Origin: Limnephilus marmoratus
Lineage: Eukaryota; Arthropoda; Insecta; Trichoptera; Limnephilidae
Direction of reading: 5' to 3'
Length of the DNA stretch: 64,000 bases
Assembly: GCA_917880885.1 (NCBI GenBank)
Contig: OU862913.1
Span: 27,165,286-27,229,285 of the forward strand
The translations under genes and the position numbers were made by a program. The notes below the pieces were generated by a model. It was not told where the DNA came from. It worked only from the letters and a program-made list of their open reading frames with translations, and did not search any database. Shown here piece after piece: positions 56,351 to 64,000 of the stretch (its first letter is position 1; every line of letters begins with the position of its first letter).

Positions 56351-56491
56351 CCACCTAGCGAGGGATTTAACACTAACAATGTTTCTCTCGCAAAAATAAA
56401 GTTGGTTGTTTTCAGGTGGAAAAATATAATAAGCAGTAATTGTTGAATGAAACACTAGCATATATTGAATCATTTGGCGGGTACAAGATAA

Positions 56492-56563
56492 GCCGCCATA
56501 GCTCAGTGGTCAGAGCATTCGACCGGCAATCGAGAGGACACGGGTTCAAGTCCCGTTGGCGTC
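56492..56563 (+). tRNA. tRNA-like head of SINE (tRNA-Ala-like, anticodon GGC position)
   Basis: 72 bases fold as a tRNA: acceptor GCCGCCA/TGGCGTC (one mismatch), D arm GCTCAGTGGTCAGAGC, anticodon arm TTCGA-CCGGCAA-TCGAG, T arm ACGGG-TTCAAGT-CCCGT. Position 33 is C instead of the universal U, and no CCA-compatible terminator follows; instead a ~150-base tail shared with 56154-56298 does. Hence a SINE head, not a tRNA gene. Confidence 0.6.
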
Positions 56564-56720
56564 AAGTATCTTTTCTCGGAAGATTTTTCAATGTGGATGA
56601 GTGTTTCAGGCTGATAATTATTGCTTATAATAATTGTTACCCTTTGTGCTATGCATAAAAATCTTGTCTTAAAAACGTTAGTTTTACAATTAAAAAAATA
56701 ATAATTAATAATTTTTATGA
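56492..56720 (+). mobile_element. tRNA-derived SINE of a third family (C)
   Basis: The tRNA-like head is followed by TTTTCTCGGAAGATTTTTCA, TGGATGAGTGTTTCAGGCTG, CCCTTTGTGCTATGCATAAA and an AT-rich tail. The tail repeats almost exactly at 56154-56298 without the head. Confidence 0.65.
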
Positions 56721-56734
56721 TATTTTTCACACAT

Positions 56735-56985
56735 AGGCAAATCTCAATCAACGGTAGGGCGAATCGTCATGGAAGGCGAAAAACAGATGGAAAATTTGAA
56801 ATACCGGGAAAACAGAAAATGGGGCGCCCTAAAAAAGAGTTGGATGATTTTGATATTTGTGCCATTCGTCATTTTTTTTTACATAGTGCGTAAAGAAGTC
56901 CCAACTTTAAGAACTTTACAAACCGTACTCAAAGAAGACATTGGATTTGATGGTAGCCGGGAATTGCTTTGTTTATAAACTTTGC
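56735..56985 (+). pseudogene. Transposase N-terminal (HTH) fragment, frameshifted
   Basis: Readable pieces: GKSQSTVGRI, a basic GAPKKELDDFDICAIRHFFY, then IVRKEVPTLRTLQTVLKEDI and GFDGSRELL. The order (HTH, basic GRPKK-like motif, LDDFD, VPT...L) is that of many arthropod DDE transposase-like proteins. A frameshift lies between the PKK part and the IVRKEVP part, and no catalytic domain follows. Confidence 0.55.
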
Positions 56986-57162
56986 AATTTTATTTTGAAT
57001 ATTATCTTTATAACTTTGTAATGTTGCATGATAAAAGTATAATGCACTTAACTTTCTAACCGTAAATTGTTTGAATAAAAGTTCTGACGAACGTGAGTAA
57101 GCTTTTTTTAAAATTGTTTTTATTATTAGTTTTTGTGATATGTAAATAGTTTGTTTTTTTTT

Positions 57163-57194
57163 CTGACGAAGGAACGTTTGTTCCGAAACCGGTC
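57163..57194 (+). ncRNA. Candidate minimal hammerhead ribozyme core
   Basis: CTGACGA, stem II GGAAC-gttt-GTTCC, GAAAC, then a loopless stem III ACC/GGT and C as cleavage base. This is the hammerhead core CUGANGA...GAAA...UH with a 3-bp stem III, as known in Penelope-like elements and retrozymes. One extra A follows CTGACGA, and stem I (poly-T upstream) is weak, so activity is uncertain. Confidence 0.45.
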
Positions 57195-57768
57195 GGATTT
57201 GCGCATCAAATAAGTGGTTTATACAAAGTTAAATTATTTTATTTTTCTATAATGGATAACCACAAAGTAATAGCTACATTCAAAAATATAAATAGTTTGT
57301 GTTTGATTTGTATATGTACCGCCCCATCCTATAATGCCGAATTATTATTATTATTATTATTACCTTATAACGAAATAAACGCCCACTTAAAATTTGTTTT
57401 GTTTTATTTTACTTATATTAAATTACAATTTTACTTGTATTATTTTTTACTTCTGTTAAATTATTATTTTTTTGTGCAAAATTTTTGAAAATACAAACAC
57501 GTTATGAAACATGCTTTTTGACCGAAGTGTTTTTTTAAACATACATTACTTGTCTTATGAGCCATCTTGGTGTTGTCATTTAAAACCTAAAAAACGATCG
57601 CAGCGCCATCATTTATTTTCTACACTTAATTGCCAAACTGTACCTGGGCACATCTTGAGGGATCTGAAGTCCGAAAACAGACAGCTGACCACAGCATTCA
57701 AATGAGCCACACTTTTCTCTTCAGCCTTTCGTTTGGTTGTCTGAAGTTTACGGTGTGGAGTGTCTACA

Positions 57769-57974
57769 TTCCCACCATCCAGGGGACGAGAGGTGGGGAG
57801 AGACGCGGCACAGCTTGTCACTCCGTGACAGTAGGTGCATCAAGCAACAGCTCTGTTAATTGTTATTTAGTCATTGTTATTTATCAATAAACCCAAGTGA
57901 GTACACACCTTTTTTATTTAAACAGAACCCTACTCATTAAATTTGATATTATGACAGTTGTTTTCAACTCCCAT
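57769..57974 (+). repeat. LTR-like direct repeat, 5' copy
   Basis: 206 bases matching 59006-59211 without indels, differing at only a few positions. Ends AACTCCCA and is followed by TTTGGTGACCCCG, the usual LTR/primer-binding junction of Ty3/gypsy elements. The first part (CATCCAGGGG...GGTGGGGAGA) is polypurine-like and in the 5' copy probably belongs to an upstream element's internal end, so the true LTR may be shorter. Confidence 0.65.
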
Positions 57975-58019
57975 ATATTTGGTGACCCCGGCATTGGAGC
58001 TACCTACAAAACACTTAGG

Positions 58020-58829
58020 CAATGATTCGTTTGGCCTAAGATGCAAAAAGAGGTAAGAGAGTTCGTCACCACGTGCATATTATGCCAGAAGACCAAGGTA
58101 AATAGGCATACTCACAGTCCTATTGGAACACTACCGTTGCCCAAGGAGAGGTTAAGAAATATCCATATTTATATTGTCGGACCCTTGCCTCAACCACGTG
58201 GCAACAACTAATTATTGACCATAATAGATCGTTTCACTCCATGGCTAGAAGCGATTCCCATTAAGGATATCATGGCAGAGACAGTTGCTCTCGCTCTCAT
58301 GGAGAACTGGATAGCTAGGTTTGGAGTGCCCGATACAATAACGTCGGATCAAGGACGTCAATTTGAAAGTAAGCTCTTCGAAGACCTCATGAAATTGTGT
58401 GGTGTAAAACACTTAAGAACAACAGCGTACCACCCGCAAGCAAACGGGTTAATAGAGCCATGGCATACAACACTAAAAGGGGCTCTAAAAGTAGCCTCCA
58501 CAAGCAGTTGGTCAGAGAGACTTCCATTGATTCTCTTGGGCCTCAGATCTTGCGATAGACAGGATGCGAAAACATCACCGACGGAAATGACATACGGAAC
58601 TCTACTTAAGCTCCCGGGAGATTTTTTCACGGAAACAACACCAACAGGTCCAGAAACGTTCGCTAGAAAGGTCATCGATATGTTGAAAGATATTAAACCC
58701 ATACCAGCTACAAACCATAACCATGACAAACCTTTTGTACAAGGTTTGTTGGGGACTTGCGATCATGTTTTCATTCGAAGAGACTCGGTAAAAGCTCCCT
58801 TGCAGGCGTCATATGAAGGACCCTTCTAA
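58020..58829 (+). pseudogene. Ty3/gypsy integrase fragment
   Basis: Zinc-binding remnant (TTCILCQKTK), then IVGPLPQP, a stop near 58208, TIIDRFTPWLEAIPIKDIMA, FGVPDTITSDQGRQFESKLF, TAYHPQANGLIEPWHTTLKG. The second Asp and the Glu of the DDE triad are present; the first Asp position is Tyr (HIYIVGP). gag, protease, RT and RNase H are absent: the primer-binding site runs directly into integrase, an internal deletion. Integrates retrotransposon cDNA in intact relatives; defective here. Confidence 0.85.
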
Positions 58830-59005
58830 GTATTAATGAGGGATTCTAAGAAAATGTTGGTGGAAAAACGCGGCCATCAAAAGGACATAAGCATTGATAG
58901 GCTAAAACCTGCTTTTCTTCCAACAGATTTGGAGGATAAAGAAATCCCCACCCTTAAACCGGCGACACCAATAAAAGTTACTGAGAAAACACCAGAGAGA
59001 ACAAC

Positions 59006-59211
59006 TTCCCACCATCCAGGGGAAGAGAGGTGGGGAGAGACGTGGCACAGCTCGTCACTCCGTGACAGTAGGTGCATCAAGCAATAGCTCTGTTAATTGT
59101 TATTTAGTCATTGTTATTTATCAATAAACCCAAGTGAGTACATACCTTTTTTATTTAAACAGAACCCTACTCATTAAATTTGATATTACGACAGTTGTTT
59201 TCAACTCCCAT
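59006..59211 (+). repeat. LTR-like direct repeat, 3' copy
   Basis: Partner of 57769-57974, following the polypurine-like GGGGAAGAGAGGTGGGGAGA. High similarity of the pair implies a fairly recent insertion or deletion event. Confidence 0.65.
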
Positions 59212-59214
59212 AAC

Positions 59215-59405
59215 GGGGATTGATGTCGTCACAAGGCAGTGGTCGGACGACCTTAAAAGCGCTGTGATTTCAATCTTGGAACCGTGTGGCATAGTGGTTA
59301 AAAATAGGACTAACAGATTGGAGCGGTGAATCCGGACACCAGGAACCTTTGTAGGCTCCTGAATCATTTGCTCCAATCCATGGCTAAGGGCAAAAGATTC
59401 CGCTT
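59215..59405 (-). pseudogene. LINE endonuclease-domain fragment
   Basis: Minus strand: MIQEPTKVPGVRIHRSNLLV, then LLRSSDHCLVTTSIPV. SDHxLVxxxI is the C-terminal motif of the apurinic-type endonuclease of Jockey-like LINEs. Only this motif block remains. Downstream 59405-59590 holds an unassigned AT-rich tail. Confidence 0.6.
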
Positions 59406-59609
59406 GTCGTCCAGGTTACTAAGTAGAGATGGTCTATATTAAGTCATGTGTGTTCATTATAACAATCTATACATTTATAGTAGTAATATTATGTATATAT
59501 ACTTAATTTGAAATTGAAGATCAACACCCCGTTGACAAACTGCTTAATTGCGGTTTAACGGGATTGTACCTTGTAAAACAATAAAAAAAAATTAAAAAAA
59601 TGATTGAGA

Positions 59610-60235
59610 AATGAGACCTTTTGACCCATCGTCTTGCAGTGCAGTGGGAGGGATGAATTCATACGTCCCACACTCTTCATACGACACATTGACTCCTAGA
59701 TTTCTACCCACCCTTCATATTTCTTTTCTTCCCAGAACTTCCTCTCCTACCTTTCCTAATAAGACCGTCCTCATAATTTTTATTAGGCTGGTATGGTATT
59801 GCCGTCCCGGAAAGCATTTATTGGATTACCAACACCTCTGCCGTAGGTAACCATAAGTAGTTTCAACATTTTATGACTTAGGAGGGGTGCTCGGATTCAT
59901 GATGTGAGGTTTTGCCAGATGCGTCTGCCCGCCATCTGCGTGGTAGGCTGGATCGGGAAAGACGTTTTGACCTCTCTAGCGGACTCTCTCAACTCATCGC
60001 TTTTCGCCGAAGTGGGATGGATGGATTCATACCTCGGTCACTCCTATACACGTTGACCCCCAGATTCCTATCCACCTCTCATATCCCTTTCCTTTTCAGA
60101 ACTTCCTCTCCTTCCTTTCTTAAAAAGACCCTCCACACAGCATTCCCAAAAATGACATGCGCCCTAAGGGGGATTATTTTTAATTAGCTCAGCACAGGGC
60201 CTTCTGTGCTGAGCTGATGTATAAAAAGAGAAGAA
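59610..60235 (-). repeat. Two family B copies (one partial, one full length)
   Basis: 59610-59785 is partial (TACGTCCCACACTC, TTCTACCCACCCTTCATAT). 59785-60235 is complete, from the GTATGGTATTGCCGTCCCGG end through GGGTGCTCGGATTCATG to AGCTCAGCACAGGGCCTTCT and GATGTATAAAAAG. The latter ends ~40 bases from the exon 3 donor. Confidence 0.8.
60184..60221. repeat. Perfect hairpin at the end of the family B copy next to exon 3
   Basis: AGCTCAGCACAG and CTGTGCTGAGCT around a six-base loop. In other B copies this terminal stem reads CTCCACACAG/CTGTGTGGAG; here both sides have changed together, so pairing is preserved. Confidence 0.65.
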
Positions 60236-60271
60236 AGAAGCTTTCAATAATGGCATTGTTAATGGCGTTAC

Positions 60272-60428
60272 CGTTAGTGAGCCCCGCGCATATCTTATCT
60301 GACGTAAAAAATGCCCTGTAGCCGTACGGCAGCGTGTCGAGGCACTTCTCACGCGCCACCACCGGGATCCCCAGGAAGTTGAGGCTGTCTGAGGGGGCGC
60401 CCGACTCCGTGAGCCCCCAGCCCGCCAC
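60272..60428 (-). CDS. Serine protease gene, VAGWG exon (exon 3)
   Basis: 157-base minus-strand exon, phase 0 in and phase 1 out, with acceptor GATTGCAG and donor AACG|GTAACG. It encodes VAGWGLTESG (the S1 TGWG strand), then PVVAREKCLDTLPYG and FTSDKICAGLTN, the conserved Cys-containing loop and the ICAG strand that precede the active-site serine. It is more GC-rich than its surroundings, as expected for a selected exon in AT-rich repeat DNA. Reading on past the donor gives only family-B repeat sequence, so the donor is well supported. Confidence 0.9.
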
Positions 60429-60538
60429 CTGCAATCATCACAATCACAATTATTTACATTTGGACAATACAATTTTACTGTACAACTAACCCTGTACAAA
60501 TCTCAAGACTCCCACACTTATTAAATTATATTACACAC

Positions 60539-60718
60539 CTTGCCGACAGTGCCTGGGCTGGTCTGGCTGGTGTACAGGTCCGTGTCTGTCAAGTCTAGGC
60601 AGACTGCGCGCACCGTGTCGGAGAACGTGAACCTTGTCGTCAGCTGGATAATGGAGATATCGTCTTGATAATTTCGGATACTTGCTCCATACTCCTTTCC
60701 TAAACGAACTTCCCGCAC
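60539..60718 (-). CDS. Serine protease gene, exon with catalytic Asp (exon 2)
   Basis: 180-base minus-strand exon (60 codons, phase 0 at both ends) between an ACGTTGCAG acceptor and an AAG|GTGTGT donor. It encodes VREVRLGKEYGASIRNYQDDISIIQL..., where QDDISIIQL corresponds to the NDIALL motif that carries the catalytic Asp of S1 proteases, followed by a typical SDTVRAVCLDL (equivalent of VxPICLP) and the approach to the VAGWG strand. Reading frame and phase join perfectly to the exons on either side. The intron to the His exon (about 2.6 kb) contains repeats only. Confidence 0.88.
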
Positions 60719-61219
60719 CTGCAACGTTATTTTTGTGTGTGATAAACGGCCTAATCATCATCAGATTAGCAAAACTGCTTATAGGACTGTATTCAGGGCA
60801 CTGCAAGTCGGATCGCTTGTAAGCAAAACATTGTAGTACCTTCGTCGGGCCATCGGAATATTAATAATTCGCTTGGCATGTCATACATGCAGTTCTACAA
60901 ATCGGATGGTGAGTAGATCCTATTACTGTAGAGCTCGAATATTGCGTCACCTCGGGTTTCACCTACAGATCCTAAAATTTACTCAAATAATCGTAAAATG
61001 AAAGTTGAAGTCGTGCTTTTAAATCAACCTCACCTTACAAACTCAATGGTGAATGAAAGTTAATATTAGGCCCTTAACAAACAGGTATGAAGGTCATCAA
61101 ATGGCTATTCAGCGCAAATTTGTTTTTTTGACAGTTGAAAAGTTCCCGTTAAATGTTGATTCGAAGTCCATTTCAGCTTTTGAACAAATTTACCAATTTT
61201 CTGTTTATTTACCCAATAG

Positions 61220-61375
61220 ACCACTTGTATGGATTTCATAACGAATTGGAAAAAATCGTGTGGATAGAGTTTTTTACTAAGATTACGAAAATGTTAGTAA
61301 AAATTTTAAGAATTGCACAGTTTTTTTTTTTTTTTTAAGTAAATAAATCCATTATTTGGGCCCGTGACGTCACTA
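61220..61375 (+). repeat. Dispersed repeat, first copy
   Basis: TATGGATTTCATAACGAATT, CTAAGATTACGAAAATGTTAG, AAATAAATCCATTATTTGGGC and CGTGACGTCAC recur at 63850-64000. Unknown family; the CGTGACGTCAC end may continue beyond the window in the second copy. Confidence 0.7.
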
Positions 61376-62335
61376 CATGAAAATGTCCCGTCTCCGAAAA
61401 TGTTCCAATTAATTTTGTAAAATTTCACACTGATATATTTTTATTCGGTTTTTTTTAGATACATAAATTATAATAAATATTATACAATAATTAATTACAT
61501 AATATTTGTATTTGATGTCCCCCATAAATAAGCTGGGCTTGTGTGTATGGGGGGTGTTAAATGGAAATACTTTGATTTCAGGCGAATTTTTAAATTTGAC
61601 ATTTAACATTTTATTGTTTGTTCTCTGCGAACTTATTATTTGTTTGACTTTTTGATAGATGTTATGAAGAGAACCCCGTACAATTTACGCTGTCTGTGCG
61701 TGTTTTCGAGGTATAATGGTAGTGGTGCTGATTTTAACAAAATCAAATTTTATAATATTCTTATTATTATTATAATTTACAAGTACAAGATTACATTGGA
61801 TTTAGTAATATAGATGTTGAACATTATAACGATTTATGATCAAAAAGATGGATCAAGGAAAAAAAAATTATGAGGTGTAGTATTTTTGGTATGCCTCGTT
61901 ATTCTCCTGTGCCCTTTCTTGTGGAAAACGTTCTTTTTTTTAAAAATGGTTTTCGGCTATGTAATTATCGTTTTTTCGCACCTATAAAATTATGTCCCAT
62001 CTTTCCGGTTTATAAAAATGGTCTAATTTTTCGGATTGAAATTTTAAAAAAATCGCCAGGGTTTCAAAAATACGATTAAAAAAATACAGAATGTCTTAGA
62101 ATATTTGCCTTAACCGGATTTAAAAAAAAAATATGTTTGCGGTTAGAATCAATCTTCAACCGGTGACAATGGAAAGATGGATATATACGGATAGGTAGAT
62201 AAGACGGGAGGGATACATGGGTGTAGGTACAAATATGCCAGAACGTGATGCAAAAGGCCTATTTTAAAAAATCAAACAAAAACCGAATGTTACAAATAGA
62301 TAAAAAATAAACTAAATATGACGCACCACAGCATC
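61376..62335. other. AT-rich intron sequence, no gene seen
   Basis: Short frames only. A block near 61870-62080 is T/A rich with no domain. Lies in the intron between exons 1 and 2. Confidence 0.45.
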
Positions 62336-62339
62336 TAAA

Positions 62340-62526
62340 ATTCGGGATCAGGTCGCTAACACTAACACTCCTTATGTGGGGGGCGACAAGGTTTAAATTC
62401 CCATTTCGAAACGGCGCCGGTTTATTTTTTTCAAGAAAAAACATCACCGAAAAGCGTGTTATTTTATTTTATGAAATAAAGACATAAATATTTCAATGTT
62501 TTACTATCAGATTATACAATAAAACC
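62340..62526 (+). repeat. Dispersed repeat related to 31725-31935
   Basis: CACTAACACTCCTTATGTGG, GACAAGGTTTAAATTCCC, AAGAAAAAACATCACCGAAAA, TTATACAATAAAACCACC align with the 31.7-kb copy at moderate identity. Confidence 0.6.
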
Positions 62527-62845
62527 ACCATTACTTAGCAGTGCATCACTAACTAATACCATTACTTAGCAGTGCATCACCTTCACTCACACCATTACTT
62601 AGCAGTGCATCACCTTCACTCACACCTTAACTTAACAGTGCATCACTAACTAATACCATTACTTAGCAGTGCATCACCTTCACTCACACCATTACTTAGC
62701 AGTGCATCACCTTCACTCACACCTTAACTTAACAGTGCATCACTAACTAATACCATTACTTAGCAGTGCATCACCTTAACTTACACCATTACTTAGTAGT
62801 GCATCACCTTCCCTCACGCCATTACTTAGCAGTGCCATTACTTAC
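62527..62845 (+). repeat. 31/33-base minisatellite with higher-order pattern
   Basis: About ten units of ACCATTACTTAGCAGTGCAT + CACCTTCACTCAC (33) or CACTAACTAAT (31), plus a variant starting ACCTTAACTTAACAGTG. The variants occur in the order 33-33-31 twice, i.e. a ~97-base higher-order unit. Confidence 0.85.
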
Positions 62846-62849
62846 AATT

Positions 62850-63200
62850 TGGGAGGCGGGAATAGGTACCGCCGCCCCGGGAACCTTTATTGGATAACCA
62901 ACACCTCTGCCATAGGTCACCCCAAGTGGTTCACTACGTTTGGTGATTTAGCAGGGGTGCCCGGGTTCATGGGGTGAAGTTTGTCTAGGTCTTGGAGGCG
63001 GATGACCAAGACACACTAAATCCCAGATTCCTACCCACCCCTTTCCGGGTGGGTAGGAATAGGTTAGGTTAACCCGTTTCCTTCCCAGAACTCTCTTCTC
63101 CTTCCTTTCCTTAAAAAAACCCTCCACACAGCATCCCCAAATAGGCCAAAGGCCCTGAGCGAAATTATTTTCCTCAGGGCCTCGTGTGTGGAGTTCATGC
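62850..63200 (-). repeat. Family B repeat
   Basis: Begins GGGAGGCGGGAATAGGTACC, includes GTTTGTCTAGGTCTTGGAGG, a small local inverted duplication (CCTACCCACCCCTTTCCGGG, GGGTGGGTAGGAATAGG at 63028-63061), and the hairpin end CTCGTGTGTGGAGTTCATG. Lies ~140 bases downstream of exon 1's donor. Confidence 0.82.
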
Positions 63201-63343
63201 ATCACCTCCTCTCACACCTGTGATGGATACCTTGTGGCCTTCGCATTTCTTATATTAAAAAGATGGAAAATGGGAGTGTGAAAATAGCCTTTTAACAAAT
63301 ATATATTGTCTAATTGAAATTAAGCTTAAAAAGATTAACAAAC

Positions 63344-63465
63344 CTCCGACTGCTGTCTGCCTATCTCTGTAGAATTCCAGGAAGAAAGGCGGACTCCTCC
63401 TACTATTCGATAGTCCGCCACACGGACCTGGTGGCTGTGAGCACGGTCAGAGAAGCAATGAGCGG
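63344..63465 (-). CDS. Serine protease gene, exon with catalytic His (exon 1 of those visible)
   Basis: Minus-strand internal exon of 122 bases, bounded by a pyrimidine-rich acceptor (TTTTGTAG) and a GAG|GTTTGT donor. It begins in phase 2; the split codon followed by AHCF gives the classic (A/S/T)AHC motif with the catalytic His of S1 (chymotrypsin-fold) proteases. It then encodes about 40 residues including QVRVADYRIVGG and ends SSWNSTEIGRQQSE in phase 0, which matches the next exon. The signal peptide, activation site and beta-barrel start must lie upstream, beyond the end of the window; I found no further exon between here and 64000. Family role: secreted endopeptidase. The assignment to S1 rests on this motif plus the following exons. 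Confidence 0.85.
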
Positions 63466-63849
63466 CTACAAAACAAAGCAAGCGTTTAATGGGCGTGCGT
63501 GAGGATCTAGCACCATCAATTTCTAGGTTTTGGTCTAAGTTTTCGGAAGTCAATTGGTACTACAAATTATTGACTTTCGAAGTCGTGTATTTTTTTTTCT
63601 TCTGTCTCATTCAATAATGTTTCAAAGATAGTCTAATTTTACTTTGCTCATACGGAAGTACATAAAGAATCGTTCCTCATCAGATTCTTATTCCTCTACC
63701 TACCAGATTAGTGAGCTCTAAACTCTAGTAAATAAAGGTTTAATTAATTTTCCTACATATGAAAATATTAATTTAAAAATAATAGTATTAATAAGTCGTT
63801 CTCAAATTCAGTTTCAGAATCACGGCACAATACATGACAAAGCTACGAA

Positions 63850-64000
63850 TAGGCCACTCGCATGGATTTCATAACGACTTGGAAAAATCATGTGGATAGA
63901 TCTTTTTACTAAGATTACGAAAATGTTAGTAATTTTTTTTTAAATGTACAGAGTTTTTTTTATATTTAAATAAATCCATTATTTGGGCGCGTGACGTCAC
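63850..64000 (+). repeat. Dispersed repeat, second copy, cut by window end
   Basis: Partner of 61220-61375 with ~85-90% similarity by eye. Confidence 0.7.

Noticed and set aside
56440..56751. Short frames on both strands over 56492-56563 (e.g. TPTGLEPVSSRLPVECSDH)
   Set aside because: These are translations of a tRNA-like sequence, a common annotation artefact.
62527..62845. CRISPR-like array (short repeats with regular spacing)
   Set aside because: Units are contiguous minisatellite repeats without unique spacers, in eukaryotic DNA.

Overview
This is AT-rich eukaryotic DNA, almost certainly from an insect or another arthropod. It contains exons of a hemolymph-type clip-domain serine protease with GT/AG introns, tRNA-headed SINEs, Jockey-like LINE remnants, a Ty3/gypsy fragment and many small TIR elements. 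The order cannot be fixed from the sequence. No prokaryotic gene organisation is present, and most short open frames are repeat translations or chance. Layout: 1-1588 is a repeat mosaic ending in a Helitron-like 3' end. 1589-12495 and 12496-23402 are two almost identical 10,907-base direct copies of one repeat-rich segment; the middle junction looks like a product of unequal crossing-over between Helitron-like ends. 23403-31356 is a run of related Helitron-like bodies, ~127-base minisatellites and hairpin-plus-CTAG ends. 31357-38700 holds old LINE and SINE debris. 38748-63465, minus strand, carries the only convincing gene: eleven exons whose splice phases all agree. Read 5' to 3' (high to low coordinates), these exons encode (i) the His, Asp and Ser segments of a catalytically complete S1 protease domain, (ii) a six-cysteine clip domain, (iii) a Cys-containing linker and (iv) a second S1 domain that has lost its catalytic His and Asp, i.e. 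a serine protease homolog. The 5' exons (signal peptide, activation site) lie beyond base 64000 and the last exon of the pseudoprotease was not found. If it is one transcript, an active protease, a clip domain and a pseudoprotease sit on one chain, plausibly in an extracellular immune, melanisation or developmental protease cascade. The introns are packed with mobile DNA. Two interspersed families dominate and are called A and B here. A is a tRNA-derived SINE (~390-410 bases). B (~340-470 bases) has one end that folds into nested hairpins. Several TIR elements are bounded by exact target duplications: 886, 927 and 199 bases with 8-base TSDs, and ~155 bases with a TTA TSD. Two places carry hammerhead-ribozyme-like cores of the minimal stem-III type known from Penelope-like elements. 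Strand given for family B is arbitrary: plus starts at the TTAGCTCCACACAGG end. For family A, plus means that the tRNA-like head reads 5' to 3' on the plus strand.
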